Source: Candidatus Bathyarchaeota archaeon
Lineage (GTDB): Archaea > Thermoproteota > Bathyarchaeia > 40CM-2-53-6 > DTGE01
Assembly (NCBI GenBank): GCA_018396725.1
Contig: JAGTRC010000002.1
Location: 62,001-126,000, forward strand
DNA: 64,000 bases
Reading direction: 5' to 3'
Shown here: positions 52,889 through 61,954 of the stretch, one piece after another
How the letters are laid out: the number at the start of each line of letters is the position of its first letter
Position numbering within the stretch: position 1 is the first letter of the stretch
The notes under the pieces: model-generated
The model's database searches: none
The model's input: only the letters and a program-made list of their open reading frames with translations
Told to the model about the DNA's origin: nothing
Made by a program: the position numbers and the translations under genes

Positions 52889-53641
52889 ATCTCCATCATA
52901 AGGAAGATAGGAGAGAGGATAAAGGGGTCAGGCCTGAAGGAGAGGATAAGCCAGGCAATATTCAAACTTGAGGAGCAGAAAGAGAAGCTTGAAAGTATGG
53001 CGAGCAAGCTGCAGCAGAGGGACAGGGAGATGTTCCATAAATGCGTTGCAGCCCAGCTCTCCAAGGACTTGGCTAGGGCCAAGGTCTACGCCAATGAATG
53101 CGCGGAGATAAGGAAGATAGCCAAGATAGTCCTGACGAGCCAGCTAGCCTTGGAACGCGTGATAATAAGGCTTCAAACTATAGAGGAGTTCGGCGAGATC
53201 CTCGTCCAGGTGGCTCCAGTGATTGACGTGGTGAAGGAGACTAAGGGGAGGATAGCGGGCATAATCCCCGAAGTGGCCTTGGAGCTCGAGGACGTGAACG
53301 CGATGCTCCACGATATGAGCTTAGAGACCGGGGAGGTGGAAGCCCGTGAAGACGCTATGGGCTCCATAAGCGACGAGGCTGTTAAGGTCCTACGTGAATC
53401 CAGCATGATAGCCGAGGAGATGATGAAGGAGAAGTTCCCTGAACCCAAGATGTCCAGCTCAGTAATAGTGTCTGAGGGTGGAGAGCCGACGGGGATAGAG
53501 GAGCTAGTAATTCAATACATAAAGAGCAGGAGGGGGAAGCTGAGCATCTCGAAATGCGCCGCCGAGCTGGGCGTACCCGTCCAGAGGGTTAAGAGCATCC
53601 TCACGAAGCTCATGAACGAAGGAAAGATCGAGATGATGTGA
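52889..53641 (+). CDS. cdvB: ESCRT-III/CdvB with C-terminal winged helix (CdvA-binding type), non-standard start
   Basis: 250 residues if started at ATC 52889; the first ATG in frame is 52997, but the conserved helix 1 (RKIGERIKGSGLKERISQAIFKLEEQKEKLE) lies before it, and a GAGGAGGGGG site precedes ATC. The core YANECAEIRKIAKIVLTSQLALE is followed by an acidic linker and a winged helix at the end (EELVIQYIKSRRGKLSISK...LGVPVQRVKSILTKLMNEGKIEMM), as in CdvB of Sulfolobus, where it contacts CdvA. It overlaps cdvC by four bases (GTGA). Confidence 0.85.
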   Translation: MSIIRKIGERIKGSGLKERISQAIFKLEEQKEKLESMASKLQQRDREMFHKCVAAQLSKDLARAKVYANECAEIRKIAKIVLTSQLALERVIIRLQTIEEFGEILVQVAPVIDVVKETKGRIAGIIPEVALELEDVNAMLHDMSLETGEVEAREDAMGSISDEAVKVLRESSMIAEEMMKEKFPEPKMSSSVIVSEGGEPTGIEELVIQYIKSRRGKLSISKCAAELGVPVQRVKSILTKLMNEGKIEMM

Positions 53642-54804
53642 AACGGATCCTGGATGGGAAAAGGGAGAGGGAAGTGTCCTCCTCAGATGAGCTGGAGAGG
53701 CTGGCGGCCAAATACGCCGTTGAAGCCGTCCAACTGGATCGTCAAGGATCCGTGGAGATGGCTATTTCCAGGTATCAGAGGGCTATAGAGCTCCTGTTGA
53801 AGCTCAGCATATTATATCCCGAGGCCCCCCAGAAGGAGATATACCTCAATAGAGTTAACGCCTACAGGAGCAGGATAGAGGAGCTGAAGAGCCGCGGCCT
53901 TGAGAAGAGATGGGACGTATCCGGGGAGGAAAAAAGCCTAGAGGAGCTTGTAATAACCGAGAAGCCGAACGTGAAGTGGAGCGACATAGCCGACCTTGAA
54001 GACGCTAAGAAGGCTATAGAGGAGGCCTTAATATTCCCGGTGAAGCGGCCTGACCTCTTCCCCCTTGGATGGCCCAGGGGCATACTCTTCTACGGGCCCC
54101 CGGGATGCGGTAAAACCCTCCTCGCCTCCGCGGTGGCCACGGAGATAGAGGCCGTGTTCTACTGCGTAGACGCGGCTTCGCTGATGTCTAAATGGCTTGG
54201 AGAATCCGAGAAGAACGTGGCGCAACTCTTCAAGGAGGCGCGGAGCTTCGCATCTAAGGGTCAACCCGCCATCATATTCATAGATGAGATAGACTCCATA
54301 ATAGGGAAGAGGGCGAGCGAGGTGGGAGGCGAAGCGAGGACGAGGAACCAGCTCTTGAAGGAGATGGACGGCCTACTGGATAAGAACAGGAACCTCCACC
54401 TGTACGTAATAGGGGCTACCAATAAGCCTTGGATCCTAGATGAAGCCTTCATAAGGAGGTTCCAGAGGAGGATCTATGTCCCCCTCCCCGGATTCCAAGC
54501 GAGGGTGGAGCTATTCAAGATTCATACGAGGAACCTGAGCCTCTCAAGGAACGTAAACCTAGCGGAGTTGGCGCGTATGACCGAGGGATACTCCGGAAGC
54601 GACATAAAGGATATCGTCCAGACGGCCCATATAAAGGTCGTCAGGGAGTTCTTCGAGAAGGGGAACCCTAACGATAGGAGGGGGGCTCCTAGACCTATAA
54701 CCCAGGAGGACTTCCTCAACATAATGGAGCGCAGGAGGCCAAGCGTATCAAAAGATCTTGTGAAATCATATGAGCTGTGGTCCCAACAGTTTACAGCTTT
54801 TTGA
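53638..54804 (+). CDS. cdvC: CdvC, Vps4-like AAA ATPase
   Basis: 388 residues. MIT domain at about 16-85 (AAKYAVEAVQLDRQGSVEMAI...), linker, AAA core with Walker A GPPGCGKT (153-160), Walker B IIFIDEID (212-217 region), sensor GATNKPW, and arginine fingers RRFQRR. Disassembles ESCRT-III filaments with ATP. GTG start overlapping the cdvB stop gives translational coupling. The C-terminal beta domain and helix are shorter than in yeast Vps4, as usual in archaea. Confidence 0.95.
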   Translation: MKRILDGKREREVSSSDELERLAAKYAVEAVQLDRQGSVEMAISRYQRAIELLLKLSILYPEAPQKEIYLNRVNAYRSRIEELKSRGLEKRWDVSGEEKSLEELVITEKPNVKWSDIADLEDAKKAIEEALIFPVKRPDLFPLGWPRGILFYGPPGCGKTLLASAVATEIEAVFYCVDAASLMSKWLGESEKNVAQLFKEARSFASKGQPAIIFIDEIDSIIGKRASEVGGEARTRNQLLKEMDGLLDKNRNLHLYVIGATNKPWILDEAFIRRFQRRIYVPLPGFQARVELFKIHTRNLSLSRNVNLAELARMTEGYSGSDIKDIVQTAHIKVVREFFEKGNPNDRRGAPRPITQEDFLNIMERRRPSVSKDLVKSYELWSQQFTAF

Positions 54805-54851
54805 TCACATAATAGAAGGGCATCCTCCACCGCAGGGTAAGGGATAAAAAG

Positions 54852-55472
54852 GTGAAGGCAGTGTTTGAGGAGAGGAACCCCATCACGAAAAGGCTTAAGG
54901 AAGCGGTGAAGCCCACGCCTCTACGCAGACGGGTCACGTTAGCCCTCTCAGCCATGAAGATCCAGATAAGAAGGCTTGAAAACACGCTCCATCAATTGGA
55001 GCGTAGGGATAAGGACCTCTACCAGAAATGCGTGGGGGCACTACAGAATAAGAACAGCCCCTTGGCCGCCATGTACGCCAACGAATGCGCCGAGGTCAGG
55101 AAGATAGCTAAGCTCACCCTCGCCAGCCAGCTGGCATTGGAGAGGGTGGCCTTAAGGCTTGAGACGATAAGGGAGTTCGGCGACATAGCCTATAATATGA
55201 GCGCAGCCACCCAAGTCGTGACCGCCATAAAGAACAACTTACAAAACATAGTCCCCGAAGTATCGATGAAGCTTGAGGAGATAAACGATAACCTTGAGTC
55301 CATGATATTCGAGGTGGGAGAGGCGACGGAGTCGACCCTGAACTTGACCCCGACGGCGGAGGCGGATAAGATCCTGAAGGAGGCCAACATACTGGCGGAA
55401 CAGAAGCTTAGGGAGGAGTTCCCGGAGCTTCCAGAGTATAAAGTGGAGGAGGGCACCAAGGAGCAAAGGTGA
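54852..55472 (+). CDS. ESCRT-III/CdvB paralogue 3
   Basis: 206 residues with GTG start. RRVTLALSAMKIQIRRLENTLHQLERRDKDLYQKC is helix 1-2, then YANECAEVRKIAKLTLASQLALERVALRLETIREFG shared with paralogue 1 and VPEVSMKLEEINDNL. Ends with a helix EADKILKEANILAEQKLREEFPELP that matches paralogue 1 (MIT-interacting). No winged helix, so it should be recruited by other ESCRT-III subunits. Last gene of the operon, 47 bases after cdvC. Confidence 0.9.
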   Translation: MKAVFEERNPITKRLKEAVKPTPLRRRVTLALSAMKIQIRRLENTLHQLERRDKDLYQKCVGALQNKNSPLAAMYANECAEVRKIAKLTLASQLALERVALRLETIREFGDIAYNMSAATQVVTAIKNNLQNIVPEVSMKLEEINDNLESMIFEVGEATESTLNLTPTAEADKILKEANILAEQKLREEFPELPEYKVEEGTKEQR

Positions 55473-55560
55473 ACAAGCCCCCCACCCTCGCATAACGTAT
55501 CGGGACGGCCCTAAGCATACATGGCGGGCTCCGGGATGGCCGGCCTCACCCTACTTTGCC

Positions 55561-56643
55561 CTACTTGGCGGAGCCCCACACGTCGAGCTTCTCCCACACT
55601 TCTTTGAGGAGGTTCTCCCAGTTGCTCAGTGCAAGCCTGTATAGTTTAGCGTTGTCGATGGATATCTCGCTTAGATTGGCGAGTATGGATAGGAGTTCAT
55701 CTTCACCGTCGTCGAAGCGCCTCTTCTCCGAGAAGTAGACTTTTAAGGCTCCAACAACCCTCCCTTTCGAGGTTATGGGCGAGCACAAGAGGGCTTTAAC
55801 GCCTTCGCCTATCAGCTCAGCCTTGTATTTAAGGGATGAATCCTCCACGTCCGAGATCGCTATGGTCGATCCCTTCAGGAGTTCCTCAAGCTCCTCCGGG
55901 GATGGAGCAGCCAATTTAAAAGCTGAGGACTTGCTTATGCCGTGGTGAGATACCGGTTTAAACATGCCCTTATCCAGCATGGATAGGGAAGACCCCTTAG
56001 CATTAAACATCTCCGAGGCCGCCCTAACGATCCTCCTGAACACCTCCTCGACTTTGAGGCTTGAGGAGATGCTTTTACCGACCTCTACGAGTTTGGAGAG
56101 CCCATCTATCCTCTTCCTCAGACTCTCCGTAAGCTTCGCGTTCTCTATGGCTATGGCTCCGAGGTTTGCCAGGGCTGAGAGGAAGGTCTTCTCAGCCTCG
56201 TTGAACCTGTGGGGGGCTGACGTATAAGCCCTGAGGGATCCTATGATCCTATCCCTGACCACCAAGGGCACGCAGATGATGGATCTTATGCCCTCGCTTA
56301 CTGCCTCATCGTGGTATTGTAGGATCCTCTCCCTCGTAACGTCCTCGACCTCCACCGTCTTACCCGTCATAGCCTCCTTATCGATCGGGCTCTTATCCAA
56401 CTCCACCGGACCCTTCCTCAGGTATTCCTCGCTTAAACCGTAGGCGGCCATCAGCTCCAGCCTCTTACCCTCAGGGTCTAGGAGCCTAATTGAGCTCGCC
56501 TTAATGTTCAGGGAATCCACGGCGCTTTTGACGATTAGGTTCAGTATCGCCGGGAGGTTCTTCGCAACCCCCAAATCCTTGGCTATCTCATGGAGCATCC
56601 AGCAATATTTCAGTTCTGACTCTTCCAATCCATAGATCCCCAT
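55561..56643 (-). CDS. Tandem GAF-domain sensor protein
   Basis: 360 residues from ATG 56643; the frame continues to 56754, but a TATA-like TTTTATAAATG (about 56670-56680, complement) falls inside it, so a leaderless start at 56643 fits better. Two GAF domains (about 20-165 and 185-340; ICVPLVVRDRIIGSLRAY and LLCSPITSKGRVVGALKVYF) joined by a helix, with no output domain visible. A cytoplasmic small-molecule or redox sensor that acts through a partner. Divergent from proS. Confidence 0.85.
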   Translation of the reverse strand: MGIYGLEESELKYCWMLHEIAKDLGVAKNLPAILNLIVKSAVDSLNIKASSIRLLDPEGKRLELMAAYGLSEEYLRKGPVELDKSPIDKEAMTGKTVEVEDVTRERILQYHDEAVSEGIRSIICVPLVVRDRIIGSLRAYTSAPHRFNEAEKTFLSALANLGAIAIENAKLTESLRKRIDGLSKLVEVGKSISSSLKVEEVFRRIVRAASEMFNAKGSSLSMLDKGMFKPVSHHGISKSSAFKLAAPSPEELEELLKGSTIAISDVEDSSLKYKAELIGEGVKALLCSPITSKGRVVGALKVYFSEKRRFDDGEDELLSILANLSEISIDNAKLYRLALSNWENLLKEVWEKLDVWGSAK

Positions 56644-56760
56644 CCATCTATAGATAGTAAGGTCAATTACATTTATAAAACACTTTTCCAGCCTTCCTTT
56701 AGGGTCAGATATGTCGAGGGGTTCGCAGGGAGAAAATCCTGGCGAGGTGCGCATCCAGGT

Positions 56761-58215
56761 ATGAATGGGAAAACCGTGGATATAGGCATAACCGTGAGGA
56801 AGGATGAGGATTTCCCGGAATGGTATACGCAGCTGGTGGTGAAGGCTAAGATAGCCGACTACTCCTCAGTTAAGGGCTTCATGGTCCTCATGCCCTATGG
56901 ATACGCCATATGGGAGATGATAAAGTCAAGCATCGACGCCAGGCTGAGGGAGAAGGGCCATAGAAACGCCTACTTTCCCCTGCTTATACCGGAGAGCCTC
57001 CTGAGGAAGGAGGCTGAGCATTTCAAAGGGTTCGTGCCCGAGGTGTTCTGGGTGACCCATTCTGGTGAATCCCCTTTATCCGAGAGGTTGGCGGTCCGAC
57101 CCACCTCTGAAACCATAATCTACGAGTCCTTCTCGAAGTGGATAAAGAGTTGGAGGGATCTCCCACTGCTCCTGAACGTGTGGAACTCGGTCCTCAGGGC
57201 TGAGATAAAGTCTACGAAGCCTTTCATAAGGACCAGCGAGTTCCTCTGGCAGGAGGGGCATACAGCCCACGCCTCTAAGGAGGAGGCCGACAGGGAGGTC
57301 CTGGAGATACTTCAGCTCTATAAGAGGTTTGTGGAGGAGGAGCTGGCGATCCCGGTCATATCCGGATATAAAAGCGATAAGGAGAAGTTTGTAGGCGCCC
57401 TATATACTACCACGCTTGAAGCCGTCATGCCCGACGGGAAGGCGTTGCAGATGGGGACCTCCCATAACCTTGGGCAGAACTTCTCGAAGCCCTTCGAGAT
57501 AAAGTATCTGGGCAGGGATGAGAGGGAGCATTACGTATGGACGACTTCTTGGGGCGTCTCTTGGAGGCTTATAGGGGCGCTCCTGATGGTCCACGGGGAC
57601 AATAAGGGGGCGATACTACCTCCTCGAATAGCCCCGATACAGGTTGTCATAGTCCCGATAGCTTACTCCGAGGATCAGAGGGAGAAGATCCTCGATGAGA
57701 GCCGGAAGGTGGAGGCTCTCCTGCTGAATGAGGGGTTCCGAGTGGAGCTGGATGCCAGGCCTCAATATACGCCGGGATGGAAATTCAATGATTGGGAGAT
57801 GAAGGGGGTTCCGGTCCGGGTGGAGATAGGGCCGAAGGACCTGGAGAAGGGAGAAGTAACGGTCGCCAGGAGGGATACCGGAGAACGCTTACACGTCAAG
57901 AGGGAGGGGTTAAAGGATGAGCTGCGCAGGGTCATGTCTGAGGTGCAGAGGAACCTCTTCGAGAGGGCGAAGGGCCTCCTAGAAGCCTATACCTCCACGG
58001 CTGAGGACTACGAGGGATTTATAGAGGTCCTTAGGGGCAAGGGGGGGTTCGTAAAGGCCTACTGGTGCGGGGGGGAGGAATGCGAGGAAGCCATAAAGGC
58101 GGAGACCGGGGCCACCATCAGGGCGATCCCCTTCGAATCCGAGGAGTCCAAGGGCCCATGCATATACTGCGGAAAGGAAGATGGGAAGATGGTGTACTTC
58201 GCCAAGGCCTATTAG
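56761..58215 (+). CDS. proS: Prolyl-tRNA synthetase, archaeal/eukaryotic type
   Basis: 484 residues. Class II motifs: motif 1 region with PYGYAIWEMIKSSID, motif 2 LRAEIKSTKPFIRTSEFLWQEGHTAH, motif 3 GVSWRLIGALLMVHGD. The C-terminal zinc domain with CGGEECEEA and CIYCGKEDG and a final FAKAY, characteristic of archaeal ProRS. Lacks the bacterial editing insertion. Its stop region overlaps the convergent sugar kinase by four bases. Ribosome-binding site GCGAGGTG lies upstream. Confidence 0.96.
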   Translation: MNGKTVDIGITVRKDEDFPEWYTQLVVKAKIADYSSVKGFMVLMPYGYAIWEMIKSSIDARLREKGHRNAYFPLLIPESLLRKEAEHFKGFVPEVFWVTHSGESPLSERLAVRPTSETIIYESFSKWIKSWRDLPLLLNVWNSVLRAEIKSTKPFIRTSEFLWQEGHTAHASKEEADREVLEILQLYKRFVEEELAIPVISGYKSDKEKFVGALYTTTLEAVMPDGKALQMGTSHNLGQNFSKPFEIKYLGRDEREHYVWTTSWGVSWRLIGALLMVHGDNKGAILPPRIAPIQVVIVPIAYSEDQREKILDESRKVEALLLNEGFRVELDARPQYTPGWKFNDWEMKGVPVRVEIGPKDLEKGEVTVARRDTGERLHVKREGLKDELRRVMSEVQRNLFERAKGLLEAYTSTAEDYEGFIEVLRGKGGFVKAYWCGGEECEEAIKAETGATIRAIPFESEESKGPCIYCGKEDGKMVYFAKAY

Positions 58216-59144
58216 GAGACGGGGTGGCGGGGCTCCCTCCTGATCCGGGAGTAGAGCCATTGGACGCGTTCTCCGAGGCTGGAGTCAATGGAGAAGCCGT
58301 GGACGGAGGCTTTCTCGACGCAGAAGGATGCCGAGGCTGCTCCAACAGCTAAAGCGTAGTCCAAGTCTTCCCCCCTCAGGATCGAGGATACGACCCCTCC
58401 GACCAGGGCGTCTCCGGCACCGGTTGGATCCCCAACCTTTCCAACGGGATACGCCGGAGCCCTATAAATCTCTCGACGAGTTAGGAGCAGACACCCCAGC
58501 TTGCCGAGGGTCACTGTGAGGAGCGACTCCCCCCCAGCGATTTTAAAGAAGGATTTCGCCGCCTCCACGAGGCTTCCCGCGTCGAAGAGGTGCATGAGCT
58601 CATCATCCGTGGCCTTAAGCAGCCCCACGCCTTCCAGGAAGGAGGCGTCGTTGGGGGTCTTGAGGCGGACGATCCCATAGCGATCGATGAAGCGGACGAT
58701 CCCCTGCGCATCCATGGATACAAATCTTGCCCTCCGAGATAGTAACCCATATGCTTCATGGGCGACCTCATCCACCACGGATCCTATGTGGACGGCCCAA
58801 TCCTCATCTATATCTCGGCAGTCCTCTAAACGGATCTCCTCGCATATGCTTAACACCCTTAGGGATCTACCTCCCCGGTCGTCATAGGTTAGTTCGAAGG
58901 TGGTGGTGGGGAGGCAGGTCTTCCTTATAAGCGACGTATCGATAAGCCTGTCTCTCAGCATCTCAAGATAATGCGAAGGATAGTCTTCACCCACCTTCGA
59001 CAATACCTTGGTGTCAACGCCGAGGCTAGAAGTTACTAGGGAGGTGTAGAAGGAGGAGCCGCCGGGGGCTTCCATATAGGATAGGCTGCGGCTCAGCCTT
59101 ACCCTATCCCTAGTTAGATGACCGATCACCAACAGGCTCTCCAA
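58212..59144 (-). CDS. PfkB/ribokinase-family sugar kinase
   Basis: 310 residues. N-terminal signature APGGSSFYTSLVTSSLGVDTKVLSKVGED, and C-terminal GDPTGAGDALVGGVVSSIL with the catalytic aspartate. Family includes kinases for ribose, fructose, nucleosides and related molecules; the pattern does not reveal which. Convergent with proS. With PfkA elsewhere in the window, it is not needed as phosphofructokinase. Confidence 0.85.
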   Translation of the reverse strand: MESLLVIGHLTRDRVRLSRSLSYMEAPGGSSFYTSLVTSSLGVDTKVLSKVGEDYPSHYLEMLRDRLIDTSLIRKTCLPTTTFELTYDDRGGRSLRVLSICEEIRLEDCRDIDEDWAVHIGSVVDEVAHEAYGLLSRRARFVSMDAQGIVRFIDRYGIVRLKTPNDASFLEGVGLLKATDDELMHLFDAGSLVEAAKSFFKIAGGESLLTVTLGKLGCLLLTRREIYRAPAYPVGKVGDPTGAGDALVGGVVSSILRGEDLDYALAVGAASASFCVEKASVHGFSIDSSLGERVQWLYSRIRREPRHPVS

Positions 59145-59472
59145 GTAGAGGCCAGCCCATCCCTTTCCTCTAAATTGGCATCCATATTCAGGTTCGTCCT
59201 TAAAATATATGTTTCACATGCCTTGCTTATTAAGGATTGGTTTGGCCTTTTTCACTAAACACGAAGAACGATTTAATTGAGGCCCCCTTCATTCAGAGGC
59301 CCATGAGGCCTGGGAAGCCTACCCTGGGGACGATCCTGATCGTCCAATTATTACTTCAGATGCCGCCCTAATGGGCGCCGCCCCTATAGGGCCTCATCTC
59401 ATGGTCAGGGGGAGGGAGAAAAGCTTTATATCCCTGAAGCCTGTCCGATAAGCCTTGAAGGATGTGGTCTAG
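59145..59472. promoter_or_regulatory. Intergenic region before tatA with TATA box and 18-bp palindromic repeat
   Basis: The TATA box of tatA is CTTTATATCC at 59424-59433. An inverted repeat GGACGATC-CT-GATCGTCC occupies 59328-59345. The kinase side has AAAATATATG at about 59200. Remaining sequence includes a short hydrophobic reading frame (about 59303-59371) that stops early; no gene is supported. Confidence 0.45.
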
Positions 59473-59871
59473 ATGGCGTTTCTGGGGCCATGGGAGATCG
59501 CCTTAATAATAGTGGTGTTACTCATACTCTTCGGGCCCAAGAAGCTTCCGGAGCTCGCCCAATCGTTGGGTAAAGCGGTTAGGGAATATAGGAGGGCTAC
59601 GAGCGCCATAGAGGAGCTCGCCGAAGAGCCTGTAAAGACCATTTCCAAGTCCCTCACAGCTGAAGGGGCTTCGAAGCTTGGAGCTGATGCGGGAGCCGTT
59701 AAGGGTTCGGCTTCAGCCTTAGAGGCCATCGGGGAGAGGAGCCCCGAGGAGGCCTTGGTGGAGACCGCTAAGAAGCTCGGTATAGACACCGAGGGGAAGA
59801 CACCGGAGGAGATAGCCGAGGAAATATTGAAGCTCTATAAGGCAGCCCCTAAAGCTGAGCAGAAACCTTAG
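59473..59871 (+). CDS. tatA: Twin-arginine translocase subunit TatA
   Basis: 132 residues. FLGPWEIALIIVVLLILFGPKKLPELAQSLGKAVREYR has the single transmembrane helix, FGPKKLPE hinge and amphipathic helix of TatA. The C-terminal tail is long and acidic-helical. Starts at ATG 59473, 40 bases after a TATA box. Forms the translocation pore with TatC; the next gene is tatC. Confidence 0.93.
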   Translation: MAFLGPWEIALIIVVLLILFGPKKLPELAQSLGKAVREYRRATSAIEELAEEPVKTISKSLTAEGASKLGADAGAVKGSASALEAIGERSPEEALVETAKKLGIDTEGKTPEEIAEEILKLYKAAPKAEQKP

Positions 59872-59975
59872 TCGCCATTAAGCACGTGAGCAATCCTCCA
59901 GCTGGCTGACGGGGCTTCCCTAACCCTTATTTAGCCCTCATCTTATCAGGTTAAGTAAGCGATTGTGTTAGGTTA

Positions 59976-60863
59976 ATGGTCGACGGGAGAATCGGAAGCT
60001 TGGTCTTAAAGAGGGCTGGAAGGCGCGTATCTAAGGACCGTACGGATAAGGAGAAGATGATGACTTTCCTAGAGCATACCGCCGAGCTATTGTCGAGGCT
60101 GCGCGTAATATTGATATCGGTTATTGCCTCAGGCTTCTTCGTAGCCTTCTGGCCCCTAGATATAAGGAAGCTCTTCGCATCAGCCCTGAACCCTTTCGAA
60201 TCCCCGCTGGAGTACACCCCCATAGCTTCGGTGATCATGAAGCATATGGCGAGGGATCTCCTGCCTAAAGGGGCATCCCTGATCGCTGGGGGCCTGCTCG
60301 ACACCGCCTACGCGTACCTCATGATCTCCATGCTCGTAGGGGTGGTGCTGAGCTCCCCGATAATCGCCTATGAGCTTTACAAGTTCTTCAACCCAGCTCT
60401 TTACCCCCACGAACGCAGATACGCCACCTATATAATAGTGTCGTTCGTCTTCCTGTTCAGCTTCGGGATCTTCCTAGCTTACAGGGTGATCTTGCCCATC
60501 ACGTTCAGGATCCTAATGTGGTTCGTTGAGAGCGCGGCAGCCCTCCCCCTGATAAACCTGAGGGACTTCATAAACATGATCATCTACCTCATGGTGGGGG
60601 TGGGCCTCCTATATACGGCGCCCGTATTCCTGGTGCTCCTAGTAGATAGAGGAATCCTCTCATCGGAGCATCTATCCAAGAACAGAAAGATGGTCTACGC
60701 CGCGTTCATAATATTAACGGCGGTCGTGACCCCAGACCCTACGATATTAAGCGACGTAATACTCCTCATACCATTCCTCGTCATATATGAGGGGACGGTC
60801 ATAGTTAGCAAAAGAGTCGAGAAGAACAGGATGAAGAGGGAGGAACTGTTAGAACAGGGGTAG
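59976..60863 (+). CDS. tatC: Twin-arginine translocase subunit TatC
   Basis: 295 residues. TFLEHTAELLSRLRVILISVIASGFF at the front (the conserved E and the R-rich loop), then PHERRYATYIIVSFVFLFSFGIFLAYRVILP and AVVTPDPTILSDVILLIPFLVIYE, six helices in all. There is a longer first periplasmic loop than in E. coli (about 60-125). Start ATG 59976, or ATG 60057 if the front ~27 basic residues are not translated. Recognises twin-arginine signals with TatA. Confidence 0.92.
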   Translation: MVDGRIGSLVLKRAGRRVSKDRTDKEKMMTFLEHTAELLSRLRVILISVIASGFFVAFWPLDIRKLFASALNPFESPLEYTPIASVIMKHMARDLLPKGASLIAGGLLDTAYAYLMISMLVGVVLSSPIIAYELYKFFNPALYPHERRYATYIIVSFVFLFSFGIFLAYRVILPITFRILMWFVESAAALPLINLRDFINMIIYLMVGVGLLYTAPVFLVLLVDRGILSSEHLSKNRKMVYAAFIILTAVVTPDPTILSDVILLIPFLVIYEGTVIVSKRVEKNRMKREELLEQG

Positions 60864-60925
60864 ACCCTTCAGAAGAAGGAGGGCTCGAATTAGATTAAAT
60901 TGGATGTTTTTATGTAGGGTCTCTT

Positions 60926-61843
60926 ATGGGTTCAAGGATGCTGGATGTGGCGGATGAGGCGGAGAGGGCTCGTCCGAAGGAGTTTATGGAGCTGGTCTCT
61001 AAGGCTAAATCTATTTTGGAGGCTGAAAGGATGGGCCTCTCAAATTCCTATAAGGTTTCAGGGGGGCTGGTGCTACTCCCGCCTGAGGGGAGGGCCCTCG
61101 TGATAGGCGATCTGCACGGGGACCTGGAGAGCCTGAAGCATATATTAGGGGAATCCCCCGATGGGGATTGGATAATCTTTCTCGGGGACTACGGGGACAG
61201 GGGGGAGCGCTCTCCGGAAGTATGGTATACGGTGCTGAAGCTTAAGGTGGCTTATCCCAGCTCAGTCATCCTATTAAGGGGCAACCATGAGGGCCCGGCC
61301 GATTTAACTCCTTTCCCTCACGATCTCCCCCAGTATTTCATGGAAAGGTTCGGGTCATCCATGGGATCCGAGCTGTACGAGGAGATTAAAGGCTTGTTCC
61401 CGCTCCTATACCACGCCGTCCTGGTGGAAGGCCGGTACCTGATGGTTCATGGAGGCCTCCCCAGCAAGGCTCGAACCCTTAATGAGATAGCTGAAGCCGA
61501 CGCTCTACACCCATCAGAGCCCCATTTAGAGGAGATCCTTTGGAGCGATCCTAGAGACCATATACGGGGGACGGCGCCGTCCCCCAGGGGGGCGGGATAC
61601 CTCTTCGGAGAAGACGTAACTCTCCGCATACTCGGAATCGCGAACGCCAAGACTGTTGTAAGGGGACATGAACCCTGCCCCTTCGGCTTCGAAACCCTAC
61701 ACAACGGCAGGATATTCACCTTATTCTCGAGGATGGGCCCCCCATACTACAACGAGGAGGCGGCGTACCTCTCCATAAGCCTGGAGGACCGCCCCTTGGA
61801 CGGCTACGGCCTCGCCGAAGAGGCCGTGACCTTCACGAGGTAG
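60926..61843 (+). CDS. PPP-family serine/threonine protein phosphatase
   Basis: 305 residues. The three PPP signatures are VIGDLHGDLES (GDxHG), FLGDYGDRGE (GDxxDRG) and LLRGNHEGP (GNHE), with further metal ligands in MVHGGLP and VRGHEPC. N-terminal 55 residues are a helical extension. PP1-arch-type phosphatases dephosphorylate proteins at Ser/Thr. Promoter candidate TTTTTATG just upstream. Confidence 0.92.
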   Translation: MGSRMLDVADEAERARPKEFMELVSKAKSILEAERMGLSNSYKVSGGLVLLPPEGRALVIGDLHGDLESLKHILGESPDGDWIIFLGDYGDRGERSPEVWYTVLKLKVAYPSSVILLRGNHEGPADLTPFPHDLPQYFMERFGSSMGSELYEEIKGLFPLLYHAVLVEGRYLMVHGGLPSKARTLNEIAEADALHPSEPHLEEILWSDPRDHIRGTAPSPRGAGYLFGEDVTLRILGIANAKTVVRGHEPCPFGFETLHNGRIFTLFSRMGPPYYNEEAAYLSISLEDRPLDGYGLAEEAVTFTR

Positions 61844-61954
61844 CCTAGAGGAGGAAGAGAATAGATAATTGGGGAGTAGCCGAGCCGGGGATGGTTAATT
61901 TACGGATTGGAGAGTAAAACTTACAAGGAGGCTTCGTATAGAACCTAGATAGGC

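Noticed and set aside
59303-59371. Short hydrophobic frame before tatA
   Set aside because: Only 22 codons, ends early, no ribosome-binding site; treated as non-coding.
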